Shown in pieces: positions 45,758 through 57,700 of a stretch of 64,000 nucleotides of DNA. The stretch's first letter is position 1. Each line of letters opens with the position of its first letter. A program made the position numbers and the translations under genes. The notes below the pieces were generated by a model. It was not told the DNA's origin, made no database searches, and worked only from the letters and a program-made list of their open reading frames with translations. The stretch covers positions 2,294,001 through 2,358,000 of the forward strand of contig NC_037311.1 in NCBI RefSeq assembly GCF_000143535.2. The letters are read 5' to 3'. Source of the stretch: Botrytis cinerea B05.10 (lineage: Eukaryota > Ascomycota > Leotiomycetes > Helotiales > Sclerotiniaceae).

Positions 45758-47120
45758 CTGCAAATCACATCCGGCCAAGGCACGCCGTACCACACAGGAA
45801 CGTCGAAAACATTGAAACGTGAAAGACACCCTCACACCCTCACACCCTAGACAAGACGGCAGCAGTTTGGCGGGGAGCATGCTTTCAAGGATATCTATAG
45901 TTCGTACATTTGTTGCTGGGGGCCCTTGTAGGCAATGACATCCATGAACTGTTCTGCTATTATGTTATCCTCCACGCCATCCAGCAGCCATGTCTGCCCA
46001 CTTTACATTGGACGGAAACGAAAAGAGTCGAGAGAGTGTGTGTGCATCGAGAGTCGAGACATCGTACAAAATACCTCCTGCTACTTATCACACAGACAGT
46101 GTGCACTGTGCATCGCATCGCACCGCAATCGTATCTAACCCCATTGATGAAACCAATCATCTTCAGGATTCTTTTTTTGGATCATCCAAAAGTCTGCACT
46201 GGGGGCTGGGGCTGCATTTCAACTGATGCTGTATGTATTGCCCGTTATAATACAATTCAACAAGACCATACAGGACAGTACAGGACAGTACAGTACAATA
46301 CAACAATACAACAATGCATGACATGACATGACATGATTTATCCGTCCATCCAACGGAATACAGTACACAAAGAGACACATGTTTGATGAGTGATCGTCAA
46401 TACCTTCCATTAATGTTCCGAAATCATCCTTTTGACACAGGGAAATTTCAGCAGTGGTGTGACCTACTTCACTCCATCTACATGGCTGCCATCATATGAG
46501 AATCGTGAGTCAACTGTACCTGTGCTGTCTTGTGTGTGTGCTGCGGCCTATGAATTCCCACGCAACATATCTGCCGTGGTGACTGCGCATTCCAGACTGC
46601 AGACTGCAGACTCTAGAGGGGGCATGTTAAAAGATGACGTTGTGATGGCACCGGTACGGACCAAAGGAAGAAAAGACCTCTTGCATGTACCGTATATCCT
46701 ATGCTACGGGTCCCTAGGTAGATAGTCTCATAGCAACGAGCGAGATCGCCTAACAATACACTTACACGGCTTTCATGGATTTAGTTAGTACATCGTACAG
46801 GTCGGTGGGTATATTCTCCAATCCTCTCTATACGTACCTTCTAGATGCTCCCTCCCAAAGATGTCACAATTAGTCAATAAAACTACTACAGATAGTGCCA
46901 TTATATAACACATTTCGTGATTTAATAGGTAAGTCACGGATCTAGAATATGGACAATCTACTCCGGCCTAAACTCCATTGATCTGAACCCAATCGGATTC
47001 TGATACAATTCAACAGACTGTTTGATATCTAGAATTTGAGTCTTACCTTCAAAAACAACATCCATCATTGGTCAATGCTGAAAGTTCGATTTCCCTTCTT
47101 TGGCTGGAATCTGTATTCCT

Positions 47121-47219
47121 CCTTTTCTCTCTTTCTCTCTTTCTCTCTTTCTCTCTCTCCCTCCCTCTCTGCTTCTGCTTCTGCTTCTGCTTCTTCTTCT
47201 GCTTCTTTCCTTCTTTCCA
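47121..47219. repeat. CT-rich tract: (TTTCTCTC)n then (GCTTCT)n
   Basis: A strand-asymmetric pyrimidine tract ~540 bp upstream of the Nrm1-like start. Such tracts commonly lie in fungal promoters and can form triplex DNA. Confidence 0.88.
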
Positions 47220-47756
47220 TTTCCCAGGGGCTCTTGGGAAGCTTCCAATTCTACTGAGCCCTATAATTCGTGTGTCGTGACCATGTTACAGAACCTGAAG
47301 ACCTGAAAACCATCGCTAATTCCCTTAGACCGCTAGACCAATGGCCCCTTAGCAGCTCAGCTCAGTCTGATCACTTCCCCTTGTAAGCGATGGTAGCAGT
47401 CCCAGGAATGAACAACGGAATTCTGACCTCTTCATCTTCAATCGTACCATTCAATCATCATACAATTAATTCACTTTTTTGAAAAACTATACCATAACTC
47501 CGACTTTTGGGGGGGCATGATATTATAAAAATTCTGTACAATCATTCATTCATATTGCTGTTGACCCGCAACGGAAAACTCGTCCAAGAAAAAAAAACCA
47601 GGTGGAAGAAGCTAAGGCTAATTTCAACCTTTGGCGCCGACCTTCTTCCATTTCTACCTTTAAGAGTGTCCATAATATTTGCCTTTTGTGTCTACTTCTT
47701 TCGCAGCCTCGTCAACAAGCAGATCAATATTCTCAACAAACTAGATATTGATTAAC

Positions 47757-48960
47757 ATGTCTTCTCCATGGAAGAAGCAGCCTGAGGAGGTCGCGGGAGC
47801 GGTATTGAAAAGAGCTGAGTTGAGCAAGGTAGATACCTTCTTGTGCTATTCAAACCAAGTCCACTGCCCCAACACTATACTAATATTGAATTATCTAGAT
47901 GGCTCGGAAACTGCAAAATCGATTGGCGCTCGCACAATTCAAGGCCGAAAGGGGTTGGGAGGATCTTACACTGGATACAATAGAACCAAGGATGGAAGAA
48001 GAACTAAGAAGAAGACGGCCAACCTCAAGTGGAGATATGTTATCGGACTCATCTTCCAGTGTTGCGTCTGAACGACCTTACTCGAACCGAAGAACCTTAC
48101 TGAGTTCCCCTTTGAAAGCCACCGCCATATTTTCCGATCGAATTGTATCAAGTGGTAGCAGCACTGGGCCTAGGAAGAGGTCGTACCACACCACTTTCCA
48201 ACAACCAAGCTCAACAGCTGGATCTCGAAAAAGGGTTCGCTCTTCCCCCACACCAAGTAGATTATTACGTCAACCAAATAGCTCCTGGAAGAGTCACCGT
48301 CAACTGGCTCAGTCGTCTCCCATCAAGCCACGCAAACCTCACTTCACCACCTCGGCCGGACCGGATCTCTCGTTCTACCGGGGATCTTCACACATGCCAG
48401 ATAATCTTACCTCCCCCAACTTCGCAGCCCCATCTGACGATGAAGACAGCCACCTACCTCTACATTCTTTTAATATCTGTCCTTCGTCTCCACGAACCCC
48501 ATCTCCTATCAGGAACAGAGGCAATTCACACCGTCGAATCAAAGAAGGTAATGGCAGGTCAGCAGAAGAAGAAGCGGATCTTTTACTGTACCTCAGTAGC
48601 CCCGCAAATCCAATTTCACGAACGAGCATGATGCAACCACCATCTACGCCACCGTCCAGGAAGCTTGATTTGCCATCCTCTATGATGACTACTCCTAGTT
48701 ATAGCGGTGGTCTTTCGATATTCGGTGCGCCGGCCACACCTTCACAAGGATTCGACTTTGCCGATTTTGTCAACATAACACCGAGTCCCGCTCAAACGAC
48801 TTGGACTCCAAGGGCTGCGAAGACCCCATTAACTGTTGCACGTAGGCGCTTGACTTTTGAGAACTTTCATCCACAAAATGCAAGCCCATCAAGGCGTGAC
48901 AGTCCTGCTTCTAAGCATACCGGACTTGGCATGCAATTAGGTGGTGATCTTTTACCCTGA
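47757..48960 (+). CDS. Whi5/Nrm1-family cell-cycle transcriptional repressor
   Basis: Two exons (47757-47828, 47899-48960; 70-bp intron) encode 377 residues. Whi5 and Nrm1 bind G1/S transcription factors (SBF/MBF) and repress their targets until CDK activity rises. The match is the short Whi5-like motif spanning the junction and start of exon 2, LKRAELSKMARKLQNRLALA then FKAERGWEDL (residues ~17-45). The remainder is disordered and Ser/Pro-rich with many SP/TP sites (SSPLKA, SSPIKP, PSSPRTPSP, PSTPPS), suiting CDK phosphorylation. Near the C-terminus, FDFADFVNITPSPAQ may act as the factor-binding segment; that is inference. Exon 1 encodes only 24 residues and joins in phase 0. Starting at the exon 2 Met would lose half of the motif. 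Confidence 0.75.
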
Positions 48961-49572
48961 TTTATGTTTATTTTACGTTTACGATTCACGTTGATGTTTG
49001 CGAGCATCAACTTCTATTCTCACGATTATGTTATTTTGTATATGAATTTGACGGCTCTTATAATGCTCTTTCTGCATGAGGTACGAGCAGAAGTTTGGTG
49101 TTTTGGTGGGAAGCTAATATCCTGGAAGTAAATCCCCGGTAGGGATATGAAAGATGTGATAAGTCTGTTTAGTTTTATTGTACTCTATGTTATGGCGGTA
49201 AGAAAATATATGATAAGAAGAGACGGCGAGATGTAACAAGCGGGGGGTGTATGGGATTGAAAAAAGGAAGGGATTGGAGAAGAAGGAAAGAAAGGAAACC
49301 TTTGAGAACGCGCCTTTTTTGTCTTTTGCTCACTACCTATCTAGATAGAATGGCGAATTTTCGTGTCAAATTCGCGATATGATGATTTTCAATAGCCAAT
49401 GAACTCCAAGTTATCAAAATCCAATTGTTCTGGAATTTATGATTGGTGAATTGATAAAATGGCTTACCAAATATGGGATTTTGGGGCATGACGATATGAT
49501 AGGATCACATTTAAATTCCGTGCCAAGTAGGTATACCTAGGTGTGCTCTGTATGTGCTTAGTAGTACGTAGG

Positions 49573-49585
49573 TACATACACATAC

Positions 49586-49622
<37 letters not shown>

Positions 49623-49623
49623 T
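49573..49623. repeat. ACATAC/ATATAC microsatellite
   Basis: Short tandem hexamer run, ~50 bp, ending ~70 bp before the MITE. Confidence 0.88.
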
Positions 49624-49694
49624 GAACATTTCCAGTGAATACTGTTGCATGGGTTTGTTTGTTTGTGCCTATTGGCGGCTATCGGAAATTGGTA

Positions 49695-49782
49695 TGTAAA
49701 ACCTCTCCATAAGGATACTGTTTTTTGTGGTCATTTTTGAGAATATAGGTTATTTTTAGGTCTTAATGGAGAGGTTTTGCTG
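49695..49782. mobile_element. 88-bp MITE with pogo/Tc1-mariner-like terminal inverted repeats
   Basis: The left end TGTAAAACCTCTCCATAAGG and the right end, read on the minus strand, CAGCAAAACCTCTCCATTAAG, are near-perfect inverted repeats of about 20 bp. The element is flanked by TA on each side (49693-49694, 49783-49784), the target duplication of Tc1/mariner/pogo elements. CAGTAAAACCTCT-type termini are known from pogo-like transposons. There is no coding capacity, so it would need a transposase in trans. Not matched to a named family. Confidence 0.72.
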
Positions 49783-49825
49783 TACTTATAGAAACTGGCC
49801 CTCCTCAGCTAGTCTAGCTTTCGCT

Positions 49826-49919
49826 AACCCTCCTATGCTTACATAATATGACTATGTTCCGCCAGGAGGGTTTAGATACCCGTCCAAACCCTCCGCAATC
49901 CATTGGGTATTCACCCAAT
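49826..49919. promoter_or_regulatory. AACCCTCC motif cluster and hairpins upstream of the P450
   Basis: AACCCTCC occurs near 49828 and again at 49887-49894, and as its reverse complement in GGAGGGTTT at 49865-49873. The last two form a 9-bp perfect stem (49865-49873 with 49886-49894). A second stem, ATTGGGT/ACCCAAT (49902-49908 with 49913-49919), follows. The cluster is about 220-310 bp before the P450 ATG. A transcription-factor binding role is inference. Confidence 0.4.
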
Positions 49920-50139
49920 CAAAAAAGGCGGGGAGGCGGGGGCTAAGTAAACACTAGACTATCTCCTCGGCATTCAATGTTTGCCGGCTTACGATATATT
50001 TTACGTACGGCGCCAACTGTTGCGACTTGGACGCTACATTGACTTGAGCTACTCGATCACCATTGTGTTCATAAATTTGCTTCCTTCACCATCATTCACA
50101 TTCCACTGTTTGCCGCATCTTCACACGGGCTAGAGCAGC

Positions 50140-51924
50140 ATGTTGCACAACTTATTTGAAACTGTGCCTTTGCTTCATATCGGAGATATGACTTCTGCAA
50201 GTTTCTGGGTAGCTTTCTCTCTCTTCTTCTATTTCATTGCGAACAGGATATACAAATCACACGTATACTCTGCCAAACTGCGCAAGTTCGAGTGCCAAGA
50301 CCCAGTACCGAAAGAAATTATCAGCCGTTGGCCTTTCGGTCTTGACATCGTCAAGTCAGCTCTGGAGGCCGATCGAAAGAAACTCTACCCAGTTCTCCTT
50401 CAAAGAAATGTCGAACGATTCGGCACGACGTGGAAGTATACGCCCATGAATTCGCCATGCGTTTTTACGGCAGATCCTAAGAATATAAAAGCTGTTCTAG
50501 CGACACAATTTGAGGATTTTGATTTAGGGCCAATGCGGAGAGGGGCCTCCTGGCCTATGCTTGGAAATGGCATATTTACACAAGATGGCCATGAGTGGAA
50601 GGTAACGAGAGATATGATGAAACCTCAGTTTAATCGGGATCAAATGAGTGATTTTGCGGTGGAGGAGACGCATGTTCAGAATTTGATGAGGGCTATAGAT
50701 ACCAGACTTCAGGGTGAATGGACCGAAGAGATAGATCTACAGGTTCTTTTCTTTCGATTGACCATGGACTCTGCAACGGAAATTTTACTTGGAGAGTAAG
50801 TATAATCTTTACCACACTTTGCACTCTTCCCCAAATATTTTGAGGGAGGCATGCGATAATGTACTATGATGTACACTTGTAATTCAGCTAACAATGATAT
50901 TAGATCTGCTGATTCCCAGCTTCTTAGTCTGCCAGAAAATCAAGCAAAGGCCCAGAGTATCAAAATAGATTTTGCCGCCGAGTTTGACAACGCTCTATCT
51001 TGGATTTTTACTCGTATCCGTTTTGCTAGTAAATACTGGCTGGTCACCAGCAAAGGCTTCAGGAATTCTTGCAACAAATGCAACGAATATGTTGATCATT
51101 TTGTTCAACTTGCTCTCAAGAGAAACGCATTGGCCAAAGATCAAGGCAAAGATGATTCGGTCGCCACCAAGAAGAGATACATTTACCTGGATGCCCTTGC
51201 GAAGGAAACACAAGATCCAATTGAGCTTCGTTCTCAGTGCTTGCATTTGATGCTAGCAGGTAGAGATACGACGGCCTCACTACTTGGATGGCTGTTTCTC
51301 TTATTTGCTCAAAATCCCAATCAATACCAAAAACTGCGCAATATCATCATCGAAAACTTTGGAACATACGAAAATCCTTCTGAAATAACCTTTTTGGGCC
51401 TCAAAAATTGCCGATATCTCCAAAATTGTTTGAATGAAGCTTTGCGACTTTATCCACTTCTGCCTCTTAACGTCAGACAAGCAAACAAAGATACGACTTT
51501 ACCATGTGGCGGTGGAAAAGATGGGAATTCGAAAGTCTTTATTCCAAAAGGGACAATAGTCGAATACAGTGTTTTCGTCGTGCAGCGTAGAAAGGATATA
51601 TGGGGCGATGACGCCGAGGAGTTCCGACCTGAGAGATGGGAGGGAAGGAAAGCGGGATGGGATTTCTTACCTGTAAGTTTTGGTTCAACTTTTTTCCCCT
51701 GCCCGAGGCTTATTACTGACGTTGAAAAGTTTAATGGCGGTCCAAGAATTTGCATTGGGCAGCAATTTGCCTTGAATGAAGCCGGTTACGTTACCGCAAG
51801 ACTTCTTCAGCGGTTTGACATGATTCGAGATATGGCAACAGACCCAGTTGTAAAACATGAAGTTAGGATCACGGATTCCTCCGCCAACGGTGTTAAAGTC
51901 AAGTTACATGCTTCCACTGCATGA
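50140..51924 (+). CDS. Cytochrome P450, CYP52-like (alkane/fatty-acid hydroxylase type)
   Basis: Three exons (50140-50795, 50904-51672, 51730-51924) encode 539 residues. CYP52-type enzymes hydroxylate the terminal carbon of n-alkanes or fatty acids at the ER membrane. An N-terminal anchor (SFWVAFSLFFYFIANRIY, ~20-37) is followed by the C-helix region GIFTQDGHEWKVTRDMMKPQF, the I-helix AGRDTTAS, the ExxR motif NEALRLYP, the PERF-like region EFRPERWEG, and the haem ligand loop FNGGPRICIG with Cys. The second intron (51673-51729, 57 bp) has no stop and is divisible by three. Read through, it would push about 19 residues between DFLP and FNGGPRICIG, so it is treated as spliced. The other intron is 108 bp. 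Substrate cannot be fixed from sequence. Confidence 0.9.
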
Positions 51925-52160
51925 GAGCACATGTGTCCAACATTGTGACACAAGTTTTATTTCTCATTTTCCTCAATTGGTCTTGGAAAATTGGCAAATT
52001 TGCACAAATTGATAGTATGAGGCTAGAAAGTAACAATTGTATTTGGGTTGGCGTTAATACACGAGCTCAAGTGGCAGGTGAATATCAGCAGCTCGACAGT
52101 CAAATATCTTATCTCGTAGCAAGTCCTGTTTATTGATTTAAATCCAATCTAAATACTCGT

Positions 52161-53344
52161 TCATACTAAACTCAACTTTTCAAGGATAACCTTGATTTCT
52201 TCAGCGACGAAATTTGGATCATCAATTTGCATAAGGTGACCACAGCCACTGGCAATCTTCACACCCTCGCATCGATCTTCGTCTGTGATACTCACTAGAC
52301 TAGCATTATATTTGGCCCAATATCTTCACCGCGTTAATTAGTCAATCATTTCCGCCAAGAGAACTGCAACACGTCACACTTACGGATTCGTAAACCTCAT
52401 ACTCATGCTCTTAGGTGTTCCCATCCTTTCCAAACTTACATCCGCAAACGTAACCGGATCATGACCTACAACCGTGAGCCAAGGACCTTTTCCACCCACA
52501 CCAATAAGTTTGGGGCTATCGGCATAGGGGAGTAATTTTGGTCCAGGTCGTCGATCCATAGATTCGGAATTTGGGACAGATAAATCAAATACATTTATCA
52601 ATTGTGTGCGTGCTCCAATGTATTGCGGAAGTGAGCAGTCTGGCGCGACTACAGTAGATGGGTCAAAAGTAGGGGATGAAGGATCTGGAAGGAAATCGCT
52701 GTAATTTACATTGGCGATGTTGGAGTCGAGTGCGATGAGCGCGGCGCAAATAAATCGATGGGATTGTACATAAAGACGGGTTATGGGAACCTGACGGGAA
52801 CGTTATTGTGAGGTCATATAATTTTAAAAAAAAAACAAGACAGAGCTCGTTGGTTTTAGTAGTCCGGGCGAGAAGAATGTCACAAAGCACTTACTCCGAT
52901 TGAGGCAGCCACGAATATTACACCCAGTCTCCCATTTTCGACATCGGTTTTCTCAAGCCCCAGTTTGGTACTAGCAATAACCAAGATAATTTCGTGAAGA
53001 TCATTTGCAGCATCCATGAAATCGTGTCCGTATCCATTTCCATCATCTAGAGGATCTCTTGCAGTAGTCAGCCCCTGTCCATAACGGTCAAATGTCAAGA
53101 GTGGCGGGGTATTCTTGACATGAGATTGAAGAACTGATATGCATGGCTCCCAGGAAGAAGCTGGAAGACCGAGTCCATTTACAAAGACAACAAGGTTATG
53201 GCGTAGCGGGACATCCGATTCTAAGAGGGTTGAGGAAGATGCATGTGGAAAGAAGGTGTAAGATATTTGAGCATGTGGCTTTGAGGGAATGGTAAGGAAA
53301 GATGGACGAGGGTCGATCGTAGAAGAATCTGAGGATTGTTCCAT
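52161..53344 (-). CDS. Alpha/beta hydrolase
   Basis: Three exons (52895-53344, 52384-52790, 52161-52323) encode 339 residues. The fold is recognised from HNLVVFVNGLGLPASSWEP (oxyanion region), LLTFDRYGQGLTTARDP (strand-turn typical of the family), the nucleophile elbow VAASIG with Ser148 at the exon 1/2 junction, and a late SGCGHLMQIDDP with the probable catalytic His. The elbow has Ala instead of the first Gly of GxSxG, which is tolerated in some members. The start at 53344 is the first ATG with sensible sequence; the frame extends further without similarity. Introns are 104 and 60 bp. No signal peptide, so probably cytosolic. Substrate unknown. It is divergent from the 2EXR-like gene. Confidence 0.82.
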
Positions 53345-53621
53345 TTTGGGAGTGTGGAAGTTGACTAATAATTGATCATGCCTAAGCCTTTCGACATTCA
53401 TGAAGTGGATCAATGATATATTCAGCCTTATGGTAAGGCGGGGACACAAGACTAAAAACGAGGGGCCGCTCGGGTCGGTGCTTTCGGATTGATCTATCTT
53501 ATCTTATCTTAATCAGCAAGCGAACTATGTATCCATGCAATCTCCCGAGCATACGAGCCAATCTTGGTGCTTCGGTAAGACAATAACAACATTCCATCCC
53601 GACGCAGATCACGATTTGAAA
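53345..53621. promoter_or_regulatory. Divergent promoter region, hydrolase / 2EXR-like gene
   Basis: 277 bp between chosen start codons. It contains CTTATCTTATCTTAATC (~53498-53514), a direct run of TTATC words that includes GATA-type sites on the minus strand. Confidence 0.4.
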
Positions 53622-54566
53622 ATGGCATCTATCTCGCTGAAGCGAAACTATAATCACAAATCACACTCTTCTGAAGATTTGAAAGCCAAGCGTATCTGCA
53701 CAGCGGCAAGTATAGCTGCTGCAAAGATCTCACAACGGGCACCTACAATCGAACAAGTTCTCACCATCTCAGAAGATGCTGTCTGGTCGCTCCGCAAATC
53801 CGACCTCCGTACCCACTTTCTTACTCTGCAACAATGGACTCGATCGCTTTCAAATGCAGTGCCAAGAGTTGAATCTGGTGCGGATATCCATGATGATTTG
53901 AATGAGATTCCTTCACCCCAAAGCCTTCCCCCACTCCTACGTATGCCAGTCGAAATTCGTCAAATGATTTATCGTCATTTACTGACACCCCCCTCCAATG
54001 ACCCCCGTCTTGGCCCCCATCCTCGCCAACTCCAATCCCACATTTATCTTTCTCGCGCTTTCGAAGTTGCCGTTCTACAACTGAATCGCCAAATATATCG
54101 CGAAGCGCTCCCAATATTTTACGGCGACTCCCTTCAGATCATCTCTGTAACAGTCGACTACAATATCTGGACACACAAAACACAACGATCCGATTTAGTT
54201 CTCTCCTCGTTCCTCACCTCGTCTATTCGGAATTTATCCCTCTCCATCCAGCTCGGTAGCGAGAAACGAAAACAAAAACCCGATGACTTCGAAGCCGAGG
54301 CGAGACTGATAGAAGTAACTAAAGGAATTAAGAAATTGAGGAAATGGTTGGCAGGAGCCGACATTCAAAGTTTGAGAATTGGATGGCAAGAGCCCCCGCA
54401 GACCTACACATTGGAACAAAAAAAGGATATCTTGGATGGATTGAGAGCTTTGAAGGCAGTAAAAGTGGAGGCCGGACATATCAATTGGGGGCTAGATTGG
54501 AACAAGGGAAAAAAGTTTAGGTTTGACGTTGATTATCTAAAAGAATTGGAAAGAGAGCGATCCTGA
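53622..54566 (+). CDS. 2EXR/F-box-like domain protein
   Basis: Single exon. The ATG at 53622 gives 314 residues (MASISLKRN). An in-frame ATG at 53535 would add 29 residues without clear similarity, so the start is uncertain. The recognisable part is LPPLLRMPVEIRQMIYRHLL (~residues 103-122), the fungal pattern of an F-box-like or 2EXR segment, followed by HIYLSRAFEVAVLQLNRQIYREALPIFYG, also typical of these lineage-expanded proteins. The N-terminus has a basic patch (KAKRI) and a helical stretch. Function is unknown. An adaptor role in SCF ligases is often suggested but not shown here. Confidence 0.75.
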   Translation: MASISLKRNYNHKSHSSEDLKAKRICTAASIAAAKISQRAPTIEQVLTISEDAVWSLRKSDLRTHFLTLQQWTRSLSNAVPRVESGADIHDDLNEIPSPQSLPPLLRMPVEIRQMIYRHLLTPPSNDPRLGPHPRQLQSHIYLSRAFEVAVLQLNRQIYREALPIFYGDSLQIISVTVDYNIWTHKTQRSDLVLSSFLTSSIRNLSLSIQLGSEKRKQKPDDFEAEARLIEVTKGIKKLRKWLAGADIQSLRIGWQEPPQTYTLEQKKDILDGLRALKAVKVEAGHINWGLDWNKGKKFRFDVDYLKELERERS

Positions 54567-54742
54567 AAGTGGCATGTTAGGATTTGTACACGTGAAAATC
54601 TCCCATGTAAGACAAAAGTTGAGATACTGGAGCTTCAACTTATTAAGCTGATTTATCTATTGCCATTTATGACATGACATATTTCCCCATTAAATACAAT
54701 TTACCCTAACGCCGCGCTATGCATCATCAAGTCCACTCCATT

Positions 54743-57700
54743 TCAGTATTGAAGCAACTTCTGTCCACTCTTTCCATCCGCTTTCTGTGTTGAGAAGGAG
54801 CAGAATTGATCCTTGATCGCCACTACTTCATAAGTACCTTCTTGCGAAGACTGTATCGTCTTGCTGTGTTCATATGAAATCTCATGCCTGGTCTCCAGCA
54901 CATGGGACTTCTGACCTTTCTTCGCGTTCGTACTTCTTGTGTACGTAAACTCAAAAGGTGGTACGCCCCAGAATTCGAATAACAGTTCAGCTTGTCCACC
55001 CTCGTGAATATCAACTTCCACCTGCCTTCCTTTACTGATCTTGACGCTAGGCATTTGGTGGATAATCTTTGTGATTTCAGTCTTTGCTTTACATTCGCTG
55101 GCCTTGTCCGATATAGCAGTTATTGTGAAATTTCCTGGCTTCTCGGCAATACGTCTGAAACTGGTATTTGGTGATTTTGCTTTCCTTTGCACGTTCTCAA
55201 AAGTATAGTAAATCTCAAAAGGCGCTGTGCCCGATAATGTGTACCCAATTCGTTCTCCCACACAGTAGTCTGTGCGAGACTCCAAAGGATGAATCGTAGG
55301 AACGTCGTAAACTTGCACTTGTACATGAGGAGCTCCATGCTCAGTTTTTTGCTGACACCCTCTAGAATCGCGAATCTTTCGTACACTGACTTGATGGATG
55401 CCTAGCGACAACACTCGGTGAGGTATCCGGAAATCATAATGGTTAGAATCGATATTAGCAATCTTGACAGTTTCTGGTCTTGCACTACTCTGATGTTTGA
55501 TGTCGATCTCAAGATAGAAGGGAGGAATGCCTTCTAGTTTGATAGGAATAACCTCATCCCCGGCGAGTTCTTCCTTGCAATATTTATATGACTGTCCTGG
55601 TTTAATGAAGTTTGCAGCTGGCTTCCTGTTGACCTTTTGCTCAATGATAAGCGGTGAGAACTTCTTCGAGTCATGGTCATAAAGGTTGTCGGAAAGCTCC
55701 GAGAATTTATACTGGTAAAGGCCAGGTTTGATTGTGTCCATGGAGACAGTTGAAAGTCCAAGACCTGCGTCAAACTCTTTATTACTGATAGATACTGAGC
55801 CATGTTCTGGCTTGTGTCGGATTTCGTATTTAACGTGGTAAGGGGGGGAACCTGTGAATTGTTAGTCGAGTCAGATATAACCCTGGACGAGTAGTTCGAC
55901 TTACCAATAAGATTGACCTCGACTGCATCTATGTCACCTTCGCATACTTCGTGCTTAACATGTTTCTCACCATCCAGCACAAGAGCCGAATTATCAGCAA
56001 CTTTGATTTTCGGTCTTGGAAGCCAATCAACCTCAAACAAGGATGCCTTGGGATCGACTGTACCAGGACACTGATTATCGTTTACATCAAGTAATTCGTA
56101 TGTACCACGAGCATCCACCTTGACCGCATCATTGGTTGACATAGCAGTCTTCTCCAAAATCCTACCGGAATCATCATTTACATTTCGGTATTTGATGCTC
56201 CAAGGGGGCTGACCAGTCAAGCGAAGAGGTAGCGGGATGTTGGTGCCCTCGATAGTCATAATTTTATGCTTGCCATCCAGGTGACCAAAAGCGACTCGAG
56301 GTCTTTGGTGCCTCACCATAAATTTGACCTCGCCGTTAAGGAATATCTTACAGCCTGTCTTGTCCTGAACGCTTGCAAGAGCGAGAGAATATTCTCCACC
56401 TGTGATCAAAGGATCCGTTTTTATCTTGTAAATATCGCTTTCAATTCCAGTGACCTTTTGCTTCCGACGTCTCCCGTCGTGGACAATCTCGTATTCCAAG
56501 GTAAAAGGTGGTTCGCCAGAAAGCTCAACATTCATCTCCACAGGCTCTTCGATACATGCGTCAATATCACCGGCAGGCCGTCTAAGATAGGCTGAAGCTG
56601 GCGGCTTCACGTCTTGTTCCAGAACTAGATCATTGCTATTCAATTTGTGGTTCTTGTAAACAGCATCATCCACGGAGGTAAACTGATATTTGAAATGACC
56701 CGCATCGCGAGGCTTAAGCTCCAGTTGGTGTCGCAATCCAGATACTTTCACTGATTCATGCTTGAGACCACTCTTTGTGATTATGTTGTACCTTACGACG
56801 AACGGGGGAGTGCCTATTAAATCAAGGTCAACAAGTAAGCCAATAGAATTGCCAGCACACTTGTCGTTGATATTCTCGGCGCTTATAGACAGCTGCGGCT
56901 CCGGTGGGTTCAGCAGTAAGCAAGAAGCAGGCTCCCTGACTTCACCTTCACAGAATTTGCTCTTAACACCCACCAGGGTATAAAGACCTGGTTCGCGAAT
57001 GTTTGGCGATTGGTGGGCATTGCGGGCAGAGTATTCCTCATAGATTACCTCGCTGCCATGATCACCCGCGGCGGTCAGGGTGTCAAGGGGAGAAAATTTG
57101 TATGTCAAAGTGTGAGAAGTGTCGTCTGGTGTTCGGCCAGGCGATGCATATTTTACCGGAAGTTGTGTAGATTGGCCGATAGCAACCATAAGTGGACTCC
57201 TAGAATCACAGCCTGTGAGCCTTGCAAGGGGCCTCTCATGGACTGTAAGACTCTGTTCCATATGTGTGTTCTTGGGGTAGATGAGCTCTCCGTCTTCACC
57301 AATAAGCGTGAAATTTGCGACATTTCCAGTAGCGTCGTGGATCTCATTGATCGAGTATAACCACAAACCGCTGGGGGTCATAGATTCATTCAATGGAATG
57401 ACAACTTTTCTGGCTTGTCCCCATGACACATCCTGATTTCCTAGGGTAAGCAATGTGCTGGGCCTAGTTGAACCCAGGAGCGGCGAGACAAAATTCTCCG
57501 GTTGATTACTCTGGAAGTGGAAACTGCGATCTTTGTCGTTGATGGTACGTCCATAAACAATCTTCAACGGGGCCGTTCCCTCAAGCTCGATAGAGAGGTC
57601 GGAGAGATCTCCCAGACACTTATCAGAGCTCGTAGACCTGATGACAGCTTTAGGGCACTTGACAACAAGCGTATCGGACATTCTCCGCTGTACTTCGAGC

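Larger units (their letters stand above)
44709..47756. other. 3 kb divergent, repeat-rich intergenic region
   Basis: Between the metallopeptidase and Nrm1-like starts. All ORFs are short or translated microsatellites. Arrays lie at 45382-45473, 45642-45668, 45678-45757, 45832-45851, 46268-46334 and a long CT tract at 47121-47219. The ends should hold the two promoters; the T/C-rich region before 47756 fits a fungal 5' flank. Confidence 0.5.
48961..50139. other. Intergenic: Nrm1-like 3' flank, MITE and P450 promoter
   Basis: 1.2 kb between two plus-strand genes. It contains a TATACA microsatellite (49573-49623), a small pogo-like element (49695-49782), and a cluster of AACCCTCC motifs and hairpins (49826-49919) upstream of the P450. 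Confidence 0.5.
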
